This document shows, piece after piece, positions 26,131 to 33,994 of a stretch of DNA of 34,220 bases (within the stretch, counting starts at the first letter, position 1; the number at the start of each line of letters is the position of its first letter). The translations under genes and the position numbers were made by a program. The DNA is from Xylanibacter rodentium (lineage in GTDB: Bacteria; Bacteroidota; Bacteroidia; Bacteroidales; Bacteroidaceae). Below the pieces are notes generated by a model, which saw nothing but the letters and a program-made list of their open reading frames with translations, was not told where the DNA came from and searched no databases. The stretch spans positions 1 to 34,220 of the forward strand of contig NZ_JABKKE010000024.1 in NCBI RefSeq assembly GCF_013166575.1, given 5' to 3'.

Positions 26131-26204
26131 TGGGCCATCCAGGGCTTGAACCTGGGACCTCCAGATTATGAGTCTGTTGCTCTAACCAACTGAGCTAAAA
26201 GCCC
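26131..26204 (-). tRNA. tRNA with CAU anticodon (tRNA-Met, or tRNA-Ile2)
   Basis: The minus strand folds as a complete 74-nt tRNA: 5' acceptor GGGCTTT, D arm GCTC...GAGC, anticodon loop CTCATAA, T arm CCAGG-TTCAAGC-CCTGG, 3' acceptor ATGGCCC and discriminator A. The anticodon CAT is at 26168-26170. The acceptor stem contains a U-U mismatch (positions 6-67) and a G-U. CCA is not encoded. It lacks the features of an initiator tRNA (three G-C pairs next to the anticodon loop), so it is either elongator Met or the Ile2 species read after lysidine modification of C34. Sequence alone does not decide. Confidence 0.9.
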
Positions 26205-26304
26205 GAAAAACCAATTGTTGATTGATTTCGGGTGCAAAGTTACATAAAAAAATCAAATTACCAAATATTTTTTTGTGAAAAGAAACTAAATTAATTCTAT
26301 ATAC

Positions 26305-26335
26305 TTGGTTGACATGGCCTTTTTAGCTAATTTTG
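26305..26335 (+). promoter_or_regulatory. Bacteroidetes-type promoter for the P-type ATPase gene
   Basis: TTG (26305-26307) and TAATTTTG (26328-26335) are 20 bp apart. Transcription would start about 26341. AAGGAAGGAG (26355-26364) before the ATG at 26373 is an unusually strong Shine-Dalgarno sequence for this phylum. An ATG at 26366 is out of frame and ends after four codons. Confidence 0.65.
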
Positions 26336-26372
26336 CAGAGAATAAATACCTTATAAGGAAGGAGTATGTCAA

Positions 26373-29015
26373 ATGGATAATAAAACAGACGGATGTGATA
26401 TAAACCGTACTGGACTTACTGGTGTGCAGGCTGCGGAGAACAGGTTGAAGTATGGTGATAATGTTCTCACGCCTCCTGCACGAACGTCAATGTGGCTACT
26501 TTATATTGAAAAGTACGACGATCCCATTATACGTATTTTGCTTGTAGCTGCAGCCGTGTCGTTGGCATTGGCTTTTGTAAACGGGGAATTTGTCGAAACT
26601 GTGGGTATCTTTTTTGCCATCTTTCTTGCCACTACAATAGGTTTCTTTTTTGAGCGCGACGCAGCACGTAAGTTTGATGTACTCACGGCTATAGGCGAGG
26701 AACAGCCGGTAAAGGTTGTTCGTGACGGTAAAGTGTGTGAGATAGCACGTCGTGAAGTGACCGTAGGCGATGTTGTGATGGTAGAGGTGGGCGATGAGGT
26801 GCCGGCCGACGGCTTTCTTTTTGAGGCCACGGATCTGCAGATAGACGAATCGGCTCTTACGGGCGAACCTGTGACGGATAAATACGTCAATGAAAGTCAC
26901 GTCAGTACTGCCGCCGTATCGGAAAACTCTTCCATCGACAATGTGATGCGTAATGCCGACGAGGCTGCATATCCTGCCGATATGTTGTTGCGTTCGACGA
27001 TGGTGATGAATGGTAACGGTAGAATGGTAGTGACGGCAGTGGGCGATGGCACTGAGATAGGGCGTGTGGCCCACGACGCCACGGAGCTGACAGCCGTAAA
27101 GACACCGCTCAACCGCCAGCTCGACCGGCTTGCCTCGATGATAAGCAAAGTTGGGGTAACTGTGGCTATGGCAGCTTTTGTTGTGTTTTTGGGCCACGAT
27201 GTACTTACACAGCCGTTATGGCATACAGATGATTATGTGCAGATGGCCGGAGTGGTGCTGCGCTATTTTATGATGGCTGTCACGCTGATAGTGATGGCCG
27301 TGCCTGAAGGTCTGCCGATGGCAGTGACGCTGGCTTTGGCGCTCAATATGCGCCGTATGCTCAAAAGCAACAATCTGGTGCGCAAACTCCATGCTTGTGA
27401 GACTATGGGGGCTGTGACCGTGATTTGTACCGACAAGACCGGCACGTTGACGCAGAACAAGATGAGGGTGAACGAGATAGAAGTACTGCCGGTTGGAGAC
27501 GACAGCAAATCAGGATATTCATTCCCTTCATTGGCCCTGTCTTTCGCCCTCAACACCACAGCCGAGCTCGATGACAGCCGTGGCATAGGCAACCCTACGG
27601 AAGTGGCTCTGCTGAGGTGGCTCACCGGTCACGGCGCCGACTATAGGGCATTGCGGGCATCAGTACCGATAGAAGAGAGGTTGCCGTTCTCCACAGAACG
27701 TAAATATATGGCTACGTTGTGCGATGTGGATGGTGTAAGGTGGCTGTTTGTCAAGGGTGCACCTGAAATTGTCATGGCCCGTTGTGTAATGACTGACGAA
27801 GAGCGCACCCGTGTTACAGGAATGCTTGCGGGGTGGCAGAACAAGGCTATGCGCACATTGGCATTTGCATGCCGCAGATGTGACACTATGGAGGTGAGTG
27901 ATATGACACTTCAGTGTGTGGCCGCCATCAGCGATCCTCTGCGCGAGGAGGTGCCCGATGCCATACGCAGTTGCATCAGTGCCGGTATAAATGTGAAGAT
28001 AGTTACCGGCGACACCTCGGCAACGGCTATGGAGATAGCACGTCAGATAGGGATGAGCCTGACAGCGGAATCAGTCATTACCGGTCCGGAATTTGCAGCT
28101 CTCGGTGACGATGAGGCTTTGGAGCGTGTGTCGGAAATACGGGTGATGAGCCGTGCGCGGCCTGCCGACAAGCAGCGGCTTGTCAATCTGCTGCAGCGGC
28201 GTGGCGAGGTGGTGGCTGTCACCGGCGACGGTACAAACGACGCTCCCGCACTCAACCATGCTCATGTAGGACTGTCGCTCGGTTCCGGAACGAGTGTGGC
28301 CAAGAATGCAAGCGACATGACACTCATCGACGATTCTTTCAACAGTATTGTCAGTGCTGTAGAGTGGGGACGCTCGCTGTACAACAATATACGCAGGTTT
28401 ATCTTTTTCCAGCTTGTTGTCAATGTCACGGCTCTGCTGCTCGTACTCGGAGGCTCTTTTATAGGTACCGAGATGCCGCTCACGATAACGCAGATACTTT
28501 GGGTCAACCTTATTATGGATACTTTTGCTGCGATGGCTCTTGCATCATTGCCGCCCGAGAAAGAGGTGATGAACGACAGGCCGCGCAGTCAGGCCGACTT
28601 TATAGTCAGCCGTTCCATGGCCCGGGCCATAAGTGTTGTGGGTGCAGTGTTTTTTGTAACGATGCTTTCGCTGCTCTATTATTTTGAGCATATAGCCGGA
28701 TTGTCGGACGAAGAGCTGACGGTGTTCTTTACGGTCTTTGTAATGTTGCAGTGGTGGAACCTGTTCAATGCCAAGGCTCTCGGCAGTTGTAAACCGGCAT
28801 TGCAAGGCATGTTGAAAGACCGTGGGCTGTTGCTCGTGCTTGCCATTATCATAGCGGGACAGTGGATTATAGTCACATTCGGAGGCAGAATGTTTCGAAC
28901 AGTTCCGCTTGATGCTTTCACATGGCTGTGGATAGTTGCCGCAACATCACCTGTGCTGATTGCCGGTGAGCTGTGGAGATGGATGATGAGAATAAAACGG
29001 ACAGGGAAACATTAA
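26373..29015 (+). CDS. Calcium-translocating P-type ATPase (PMCA/SERCA-like, P2 type)
   Basis: The 880-residue protein has the P2-ATPase layout. An N-terminal cation-ATPase segment (GLTGVQAAENRLKYGDNVLT) precedes two membrane helices and the actuator domain with ALTGEP (about 161-166). M4 has VPEGLPMAVTLALALNMRR (about 310), the ion-site signature. The phosphorylated aspartate D354 lies in CTDKTGTLTQNKM. A nucleotide domain with FVKGAPE follows, then a hinge with TGDGTNDAPALNHAHVG (about 615-631). A six-helix C-terminal bundle includes NLIMDTFAAMALAS. This points to Ca2+ export from the cytoplasm, although related pumps use Mn2+ or Na+. It stands alone with its own promoter. Confidence 0.9.
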   Translation: MDNKTDGCDINRTGLTGVQAAENRLKYGDNVLTPPARTSMWLLYIEKYDDPIIRILLVAAAVSLALAFVNGEFVETVGIFFAIFLATTIGFFFERDAARKFDVLTAIGEEQPVKVVRDGKVCEIARREVTVGDVVMVEVGDEVPADGFLFEATDLQIDESALTGEPVTDKYVNESHVSTAAVSENSSIDNVMRNADEAAYPADMLLRSTMVMNGNGRMVVTAVGDGTEIGRVAHDATELTAVKTPLNRQLDRLASMISKVGVTVAMAAFVVFLGHDVLTQPLWHTDDYVQMAGVVLRYFMMAVTLIVMAVPEGLPMAVTLALALNMRRMLKSNNLVRKLHACETMGAVTVICTDKTGTLTQNKMRVNEIEVLPVGDDSKSGYSFPSLALSFALNTTAELDDSRGIGNPTEVALLRWLTGHGADYRALRASVPIEERLPFSTERKYMATLCDVDGVRWLFVKGAPEIVMARCVMTDEERTRVTGMLAGWQNKAMRTLAFACRRCDTMEVSDMTLQCVAAISDPLREEVPDAIRSCISAGINVKIVTGDTSATAMEIARQIGMSLTAESVITGPEFAALGDDEALERVSEIRVMSRARPADKQRLVNLLQRRGEVVAVTGDGTNDAPALNHAHVGLSLGSGTSVAKNASDMTLIDDSFNSIVSAVEWGRSLYNNIRRFIFFQLVVNVTALLLVLGGSFIGTEMPLTITQILWVNLIMDTFAAMALASLPPEKEVMNDRPRSQADFIVSRSMARAISVVGAVFFVTMLSLLYYFEHIAGLSDEELTVFFTVFVMLQWWNLFNAKALGSCKPALQGMLKDRGLLLVLAIIIAGQWIIVTFGGRMFRTVPLDAFTWLWIVAATSPVLIAGELWRWMMRIKRTGKH

Positions 29016-29040
29016 TAGAACGTTTTCGTCAAGTCAAATG

Positions 29041-29069
29041 GGCAGAGCGAAATTTGTTTCAACTCTGCC
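29041..29069 (+). terminator. Hairpin between the P-type ATPase gene and ribF
   Basis: GGCAGAG (29041-29047) pairs with CTCTGCC (29063-29069), with a 15-nt loop. It lies 25 nt after the ATPase stop and 47 nt before the ribF start. A moderate stem without a T-tract. Confidence 0.45.
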
Positions 29070-29115
29070 ATGGCGAGAAAACACAAGATGAAATCCAACA
29101 ATAAAGTTAGGGACT

Positions 29116-30063
29116 ATGAGAGTGATAATACCGGCTGAAGGCATGAAGCCCAAAGGGCCATGCGTTGGTACGATTGGATTCTTTGACGGTGTGCACCGAG
29201 GTCACCGTCATCTGATAAAACAGGTGAGGGAGATAGCCGCAGCGAATGGTATGGAGTCGATGGTGATCACCTTTGACCGTCATCCGCGTGAAGTGCTGCA
29301 TAGTGATTTCCAACCGAGGTTGCTCAGCACTTTCGGCGAGAAGAAAGAACTGCTTGCGCAGACGGGGGTGGACAATTGTGTGGTTCTGCCTTTCGACGAG
29401 ACTATGGCTGCACTGTCGGCACGCGACTTCATGAGCGATGTGCTTTGCGGACAGCTGGGACTGAAAGCTCTTATAACGGGCTACGACAACCGCTTCGGAC
29501 ATAACCGCAGTGAGGGATTCGGCGACTATGTGGCTTACGGACGGGAGATGGGGCTCGATGTGCGTCAGGGTGACGTTTTTGTGCTCAATGGTGTCAACGT
29601 CAGTTCGTCGGTGATACGTTCGTTTCTGCAAGAGGGTGAAGTGGAGATGGCCCGCCGTTGTCTTGGTTACCCGTATACATTGTCCGGGCATGTGGTGTCG
29701 GGTGAGCATGTTGGTTGCAGTATTGGTTTTCCAACGGCAAATCTCGAACCCGACGACAACCGCAAACTTATACCTGCATCCGGTGTTTATGCCGTGACGG
29801 TGGCTCTTGCCGGCGATGCAAGACTGTATCGCGGAATGATGAACATCGGCACACGTCCCACATTCGACGGCACACGTCAGACTATAGAGATTCACATATT
29901 TGGATTCTCGGGTGATGTTTACGGTATGTCTATGGGTGTGTCGTTCGTCAAGAGACTGAGAGAAGAACGGCGGTTTCGCGATGTTGACGAACTGGTACGG
30001 CAGTTGAACAAGGATAAAGAGATGACCGAAGAGATATTCAAGGATTCCGGTAGTAAGGTATGA
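29116..30063 (+). CDS. ribF: Bifunctional riboflavin kinase / FAD synthetase
   Basis: RibF phosphorylates riboflavin to FMN and adenylates FMN to FAD. The 315-residue product has both domains. An N-terminal nucleotidyltransferase (about 14-160) has TIGFFDGVHRGHRHLI (19-34) containing the HxGH-type HRGH at 27-30, and later SSVIRSFLQEGE. A C-terminal kinase follows (about 185-310) with GCSIGFPTANL, the PTAN metal/ATP motif, GVYAV and the flavin-kinase signature HIFGFSGDVYG. Length is normal. The start ATG gives the usual short lead before the FAD synthetase motif. The next gene begins 46 nt later on the same strand and may share its transcript. Cytoplasmic. Confidence 0.95.
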   Translation: MRVIIPAEGMKPKGPCVGTIGFFDGVHRGHRHLIKQVREIAAANGMESMVITFDRHPREVLHSDFQPRLLSTFGEKKELLAQTGVDNCVVLPFDETMAALSARDFMSDVLCGQLGLKALITGYDNRFGHNRSEGFGDYVAYGREMGLDVRQGDVFVLNGVNVSSSVIRSFLQEGEVEMARRCLGYPYTLSGHVVSGEHVGCSIGFPTANLEPDDNRKLIPASGVYAVTVALAGDARLYRGMMNIGTRPTFDGTRQTIEIHIFGFSGDVYGMSMGVSFVKRLREERRFRDVDELVRQLNKDKEMTEEIFKDSGSKV

Positions 30064-30109
30064 TGGTAGGAATTTCAACCTTAAAAAGGATAGAAAAAAT
30101 AAGAGATTT

Positions 30110-30862
30110 ATGAAGAATGCTTTGATTTATTTAGCAGTGTTTCTTGCAATTCAGGTCGGTGTGACGTCCGGTGTGCAGTTGTTGTGGCGGTTGGCAAGCG
30201 GTTCCGGGGACATGACAGCGATGATGCTCATTGTGGCATCCGGTGCGTTCAGCATAGTGACCATGGTCGTGTTTCTGCTTGCACGGTGGGCAGTGGTGTC
30301 CCGCAATTATGTACGTTCTGGACCATGGGACGTCCTCTTCTGGTGTGCTGTAGCTGCTTTGGGGGCCATAGTGCCGTCATTATGGATTCAGGAACGGATG
30401 CCGGAATTGCCCAATCTTTTGGATGTCCATATGGATATGGTTCTCAGAGAGCGCTGGGGGTATGTGGCAGTGGGGTTGTTGGCCCCGCTTGTAGAAGAAC
30501 TTGTGTTTCGCGGCGCCATACTCCGTGCTCTGTTCCGTCAGTGGAAGTCCCGGCCGTGGTTGTGCATCACTGTCTCGGCCGCGATATTTGCTGTGGTTCA
30601 CGGTAACCCCGCACAGATGCCGCATGCTTTCGTCATTGGTATTCTCCTCGGATGGATGTATGTCCGAACGGGCAGCATTGTCCCCGGAGTGGTATATCAT
30701 TGGGTGAACAATACCATTGCTTATGTGTTGTATAACATCTTTCCCATACCCGATGCTCAACTTATCATGTATTTCGGCACGGAGACACGCGTTGTGCTTG
30801 CTTTGCTTTGTTCGTTCTGCATGCTGATTCCGGCGCTGTTCCAGTTGAACAGGAGGATGTAA
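30110..30862 (+). CDS. CPBP family intramembrane glutamic endopeptidase (ABI domain)
   Basis: The 250-residue membrane protein has about seven hydrophobic segments and the three motifs of the CAAX-protease/bacteriocin-processing family. These are VEELVFRG (128-135; E129, E130 and R134), FAVVHGN with H164, and VYHWVNN with H197 and N201. Bacterial members cleave or bind within the membrane and include bacteriocin immunity and processing proteins, but most have no known substrate. It follows ribF by 46 nt. No bacteriocin or precursor gene lies nearby, so a housekeeping or stress role is as likely. The stop is immediately followed by the palindromic repeat at 30864. Confidence 0.85.
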   Translation: MKNALIYLAVFLAIQVGVTSGVQLLWRLASGSGDMTAMMLIVASGAFSIVTMVVFLLARWAVVSRNYVRSGPWDVLFWCAVAALGAIVPSLWIQERMPELPNLLDVHMDMVLRERWGYVAVGLLAPLVEELVFRGAILRALFRQWKSRPWLCITVSAAIFAVVHGNPAQMPHAFVIGILLGWMYVRTGSIVPGVVYHWVNNTIAYVLYNIFPIPDAQLIMYFGTETRVVLALLCSFCMLIPALFQLNRRM

Positions 30863-30863
30863 A

Positions 30864-31092
30864 GCCAGCCCCCTATAATCCCCCAAAGGGGGATACTGAG
30901 TTCCCGTGTCTTTGGGTGGTTATCAAATATCCCCCTTTGAAGGATTATAGGAGTGAAGTTGGCACATCAAGTAGGATTATATTGGTTATCAGGTATCCCC
31001 CTTTGAAGGATTATAGGAGTGAAGTTGGCACATCAAGTAGGATTATATTGGTTATCAGGTATCCCCCTTTGGGGGATTATAGGGGGGCTGGT
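30864..31092. repeat. 66-bp tandem repeat bounded by inverted CCCCC/GGGGG palindromes
   Basis: The palindromic unit GCCAGCCCCCTATAATCCCC... (30864-30896) reappears in reverse orientation at 31060-31092, so the segment has inverted ends of about 31 bp. Between them a 66-bp unit starting TATCCCCCTTTGAAGGATTA is directly repeated (30928-30993, 30994-31059) almost without change. A third partial unit is the right-hand end itself, with GGGGG replacing GAAGG. 66 bp is three helical periods of 22 bp and also a multiple of three. The segment fills the gap between the convergent CPBP and LOG genes and encodes nothing recognisable. Confidence 0.8.
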
Positions 31093-31093
31093 T

Positions 31094-31630
31094 CTATAGG
31101 AAACCCAAAATTCTCTTTATCTCTTCAAGATTTGTAGCTGTGACGATATGGTCGCGCCACGAGCCGCGCACGAATCCGCGCTGCTGCAAGTCGTCAAGCA
31201 TGGCTATGAGTGAATCCCAGAAACCGTCGACGTTATACAGAATAATGCGCTTTGAGTGGTATCCGATGGTGGCCGATGCCGCCACGGTGAATATCTCGTC
31301 GAGCGTGCCGATACCGCCCGGCAGGGCGATGAACACATCGCTTTGGGTCATCATCAGTTCCTTGCGGTCGCTGAGATTGTCGCAGGGAATGTGCACGTCG
31401 ATGTGGCGGCTGGTGCGTCCGCGTTCCTCAACCTTAGTGGGTACTACTCCTATCGTTCTTGCCCCGTTCTCACGTGCGGTCCGCCCTATGCACTCCATCA
31501 GTCCGAGGTCGCAGCCGCCGAACACCACCGTATGGCCTTTTTCCGCCATCCAGCGTCCCAACTCCTCGGTGGCGGAGAAGTAGGTTTTGGCTATGTTGCT
31601 GTTGGCGGAACAGAATATACATATTTTCAT
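31094..31630 (-). CDS. LOG-family Rossmann protein (TIGR00730; cytokinin riboside 5'-monophosphate phosphoribohydrolase-like)
   Basis: Proteins of this family split nucleoside 5'-monophosphates, releasing the base and ribose 5-phosphate. They were long misnamed lysine decarboxylases. The 178-residue product has VVFGGCDLGLM (35-45) as first nucleotide loop, DRKELM (88-93) with the catalytic arginine and lysine R89-K90, and the hallmark PGGIGTLDE (104-112) with E112. Length is typical. The physiological substrate in non-plant-associated bacteria is uncertain. A -7 box only 8 nt before the ATG suggests a nearly leaderless mRNA. It converges with the CPBP gene across the repeat segment. Confidence 0.88.
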   Translation of the reverse strand: MKICIFCSANSNIAKTYFSATEELGRWMAEKGHTVVFGGCDLGLMECIGRTARENGARTIGVVPTKVEERGRTSRHIDVHIPCDNLSDRKELMMTQSDVFIALPGGIGTLDEIFTVAASATIGYHSKRIILYNVDGFWDSLIAMLDDLQQRGFVRGSWRDHIVTATNLEEIKRILGFL

Positions 31631-31637
31631 GATTGTG

Positions 31638-31645
31638 CAAACTTA
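31638..31645 (-). promoter_or_regulatory. -7 box next to the LOG gene start
   Basis: On the minus strand the bases read TAAGTTTG, a full TAnnTTTG match. The box ends 7 nt before the ATG (31628-31630), so transcription would begin within a few bases of the start codon. No -33 TTTG is found at 17-23 bp. A palindrome CTTTCCTT-T-AAGGAAAG lies further upstream (31713-31729). Confidence 0.5.
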
Positions 31646-31712
31646 CGACAAATCTGTGTAAAATACGAATTTCGGTCAAGATTTGTTAGGGATATATCAT
31701 TATGTCAGCTGA

Positions 31713-31729
31713 CTTTCCTTTAAGGAAAG
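31713..31729. promoter_or_regulatory. 17-bp palindrome, possible operator
   Basis: CTTTCCTT and AAGGAAAG flank a single T, a perfect 8-bp dyad in the 480-bp non-coding stretch between the LOG and U32 genes. It could bind a dimeric regulator of either gene. No other copy was noticed in the window. Confidence 0.3.
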
Positions 31730-31842
31730 AATCATTTCTTTATTCTGCCGTTATGGAAATCACGCCTTTTTTATGTACATTTAGATAGAGATTACGGAGT
31801 GACGATGTCTCATCACGTTGAAAGTGATTATCTGAAATAGTC

Positions 31843-31952
31843 GTGACAACGCCACTCCCGTTTCAGTACAACGGCTTTGTACTGCCAGTACAAGGCCTGT
31901 GTACCAATAGTTCAAGGCCGTTGTACCGGCAGTACAGCGGCCCCGTACCGGT
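31843..31952. repeat. 22-bp-period palindromic array, five units
   Basis: Five contiguous 22-bp units (31843-31864, 31865-31886, 31887-31908, 31909-31930, 31931-31952) share the pattern AGTACAAGGCC..TGTACCGGC, with a GGCC or GGCT core at position 8-12. The first unit is decayed (GTGACAACGCC). Most units are dyads: GTACA-AGGCCTG-TGTAC in the third. Core spacing is 21, 22 and 23 bp in the last four. Arm sequence (GTACA) differs from the array at 11312-11443 (GCAATAA), but period, core and placement upstream of a promoter are the same. Confidence 0.65.
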
Positions 31953-31983
31953 ATATGTGTGCTCCTGATATCTCGCTTTAGCG

Positions 31984-32044
31984 TAAAAAATGCGCGTTTT
32001 TTCATTGATGTGTATTACTGTTTGTCTTAAATTTCATAACTTTG
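31984..32044 (+). promoter_or_regulatory. Promoter region of the U32 gene with A6-GCG-T6 element
   Basis: AAAAAATGCGCGTTTTTT (31985-32002) precedes TAACTTTG (32037-32044), a perfect -7 box followed by CACACC. A TTTG at 32021-32024 is too close (12 bp) to be a regular -33 element. A similar AAAAAATATGTGCGTTTTTT lies at 11508-11527 upstream of the other array-linked gene. Transcription would start about 32050, leaving a leader of about 60 nt. Confidence 0.5.
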
Positions 32045-32110
32045 CACACCGATTGTGCATGCCGCAGGCATATACACAGTAACAGCAACTACACAACAAT
32101 ACATACAGCA

Positions 32111-33367
32111 ATGACCGGAACAAACATATCCGATTTTGAGATAATGGCCCCCGTGGGTTCGCGCGACAGTCTGGCTGCGGCCATCAAGGCAGGGGCAGGC
32201 TCGGTGTATTTCGGCATAGAGAAACTCAACATGAGAGCTCACTCGGCCAGTACGTTCACCATTGGCGATTTGCGCGAGATTGCGGCCACGTGTGCCTCGC
32301 ACGGTATAAAGACATATCTCACCGTCAATACCATCATCTACGGAGAGGATCTCTGTCAGATGCGCGAGATAATCGACGCAGCCCGCGAAGCTGGCATATC
32401 GGCCGTGATAGCCAGTGACGTGGCCGTGATGATGTATTGCCGCGAGGTGGGGCAGGAGGTGCATCTGTCTACGCAGCTCAACATCTCCAACATTGAGGCG
32501 CTGAAGTTTTATGCTCGGTTTGCAGATGTTGTGGTGTTGGCCCGCGAGCTCAACATGGACCAGGTGACCGAGATATACCGTGGCATATGCGAGGAGAACA
32601 TTTGCGGCCCCTCAGGCCGTCGGGTCCGCATAGAGATGTTTTGCCACGGCGCACTGTGCATGGCCATCAGCGGCAAGTGCTACATGAGCCTCCACGAGGC
32701 CAACCGCAGTGCCAATCGCGGAAGCTGTGTTCAGATATGCCGACGCTCGTATACCGTTACCGACAATGAGACGGGCGAGCAACTGTCCATTGACAACAAA
32801 TACATCATGAGTCCGAAGGACCTGAAGACTGTACGCTTCATCGACCGCATGATGGAGGCCGGTGTGCGGGTATTCAAGATAGAAGGCCGTGCCCGCGGAC
32901 CGGAATATGTGAAAACAGTGGTGGAGTGTTACCGCGAGGCCATAGCGTCAGTGCTCGACGGTACGTTTACCGAGGAGAAAAAAGACATGTGGGACGAGCG
33001 TCTGGCCACCGTCTTCAACCGCGGATTCTGGGACGGGTACTATCAGGGGCAGACGCTTGGCGAGTGGAACCGTCACTACGGTTCGTGCGCAACCGAGCGC
33101 AAGGTGTATGTGGGCAAAGGTGTGAAGTATTTCAGCAAACTCGGAGTGGCCGAGTTTACGGTTGAGGCAACAGAATTTGCTCCTGGGGACAAACTCCTCA
33201 TCACCGGTCCTACTACCGGCGCGCTCTATGTCACGCCCGATGTGGTGCATGGTGACCACGGTCCTGTAGAACGTGCCCGCAAAGGCACGCGCATAAGCAT
33301 AGCAGTGCCGGAGAAAGTGAGACCGAGCGACAAGCTGTTCAGGATAGAAAAAGAAAGTTCCATGTAG
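32111..33367 (+). CDS. Peptidase U32 family protein (TrhP-like, tRNA uridine hydroxylation)
   Basis: The 418-residue product begins MTGTNISDFEIMAPVGSRDS, the normal start. An in-frame TTG at 32042 lies inside the promoter and is rejected. The TIM-barrel-like N-terminal half contains SVYFGIEKLNMRAHS and VHLSTQLNISN. The U32 signature EMFCHGALCMAISGKCYMS (175-193) has C178, C183 and C190, which with C206 and C210 can hold an iron-sulfur cluster. In E. coli and Bacillus this family (TrhP/YegQ and relatives) makes 5-hydroxyuridine at tRNA position 34 using prephenate-linked chemistry; older collagenase labels are doubtful. The C-terminal beta-barrel has KVYVGKGVKYFSKLGVAEF. The sufE gene follows. 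Confidence 0.85.
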   Translation: MTGTNISDFEIMAPVGSRDSLAAAIKAGAGSVYFGIEKLNMRAHSASTFTIGDLREIAATCASHGIKTYLTVNTIIYGEDLCQMREIIDAAREAGISAVIASDVAVMMYCREVGQEVHLSTQLNISNIEALKFYARFADVVVLARELNMDQVTEIYRGICEENICGPSGRRVRIEMFCHGALCMAISGKCYMSLHEANRSANRGSCVQICRRSYTVTDNETGEQLSIDNKYIMSPKDLKTVRFIDRMMEAGVRVFKIEGRARGPEYVKTVVECYREAIASVLDGTFTEEKKDMWDERLATVFNRGFWDGYYQGQTLGEWNRHYGSCATERKVYVGKGVKYFSKLGVAEFTVEATEFAPGDKLLITGPTTGALYVTPDVVHGDHGPVERARKGTRISIAVPEKVRPSDKLFRIEKESSM

Positions 33368-33455
33368 TCTTCCCAAAGGTGACGCCTGCGGATAGCAGCA
33401 AGGGACATATAAAATATAACAACAATAAAATAATTACATAACTATACTCACAGGT

Positions 33456-33490
33456 GTCCCCTTTTTTTGGGGGGGGACCATAGGGGGCTT
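33456..33490 (+). repeat. Variant palindromic repeat with a G8 tract before sufE
   Basis: GTCCCC (33456-33461), T7 and G8 (33469-33476) followed by AC can fold as GTCCCC/GGGGAC. The tail ACCATAGGGGGCTT matches the ATTATAGGGGGCTGG end of the repeat at 31060-31092. The 8-G run begins 28 nt and ends 20 nt before the sufE ATG. Homopolymer tracts of this size change length during replication. Confidence 0.55.
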
Positions 33491-33496
33491 CTCATT

Positions 33497-33922
33497 ATGA
33501 CAATAAACGAACTTCAAGACGAAATCATCGAGGAATTTTCTGATTTCACAGACTGGATGGACAAGTATCAGTTGCTTATCGACTTAGGCAACGAGCAGGC
33601 ACCGCTCGACGAGCGCTACAAGACGGAGAGCAACCTCATCGACGGCTGCCAAAGCCGTGTGTGGCTGCAAGCCGACTATGAAGACGGCCGTATCAACTTT
33701 ACAGCCGAGAGCGACGCACTTATAGTCAAAGGTATCATAGCCTTGCTTATCAGAGTAGTAAGCGGACATACGCCTGATGAAATATTATCGGCCGACCTGT
33801 ATTTCATCGACCGTATAGGTCTGAAAGACCATCTCAGTCCAACGCGCAGCAACGGACTGTTGGCCATGGTCAAGCAGATGCGCATGTATGCGCTGGCCTT
33901 CAAGGCCAAGGAAGGTGTATAA
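33497..33922 (+). CDS. sufE: SufE-family cysteine desulfuration protein
   Basis: SufE accepts sulfur from the cysteine desulfurase SufS on a conserved cysteine and passes it on for iron-sulfur cluster assembly. The 141-residue product has the family pattern: LQDEIIEEFSDFTDWMDKYQ (6-25), LIDLG, then SNLIDGCQSRVWLQA (45-59) with acceptor cysteine C51, and a C-terminal GLKDHLSPTRSNGLLAMV. I start at ATG 33497, the usual MTINELQDE. An in-frame ATG at 33467 would translate the G8 repeat and is unlikely. The suf operon itself is not here, so this is a detached copy, as in many Bacteroidota. Cytoplasmic. Confidence 0.92.
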   Translation: MTINELQDEIIEEFSDFTDWMDKYQLLIDLGNEQAPLDERYKTESNLIDGCQSRVWLQADYEDGRINFTAESDALIVKGIIALLIRVVSGHTPDEILSADLYFIDRIGLKDHLSPTRSNGLLAMVKQMRMYALAFKAKEGV

Positions 33923-33994
33923 GACCATGATTGGAAGAATTGCTGTGCGGTCGTAACAGCCTGCCTGTTGTTTATGAAAGGATAAAAGCGCTAA

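Noticed and set aside
30808..31137. ORF with 22-residue repeats across the 66-bp tandem repeat
   Set aside because: The frame begins inside the CPBP gene and repeats only because 66 is divisible by three; no independent coding evidence.
32042..32110. Upstream TTG start for the U32 gene
   Set aside because: It lies within the -7 promoter element and adds residues not expected in the family.
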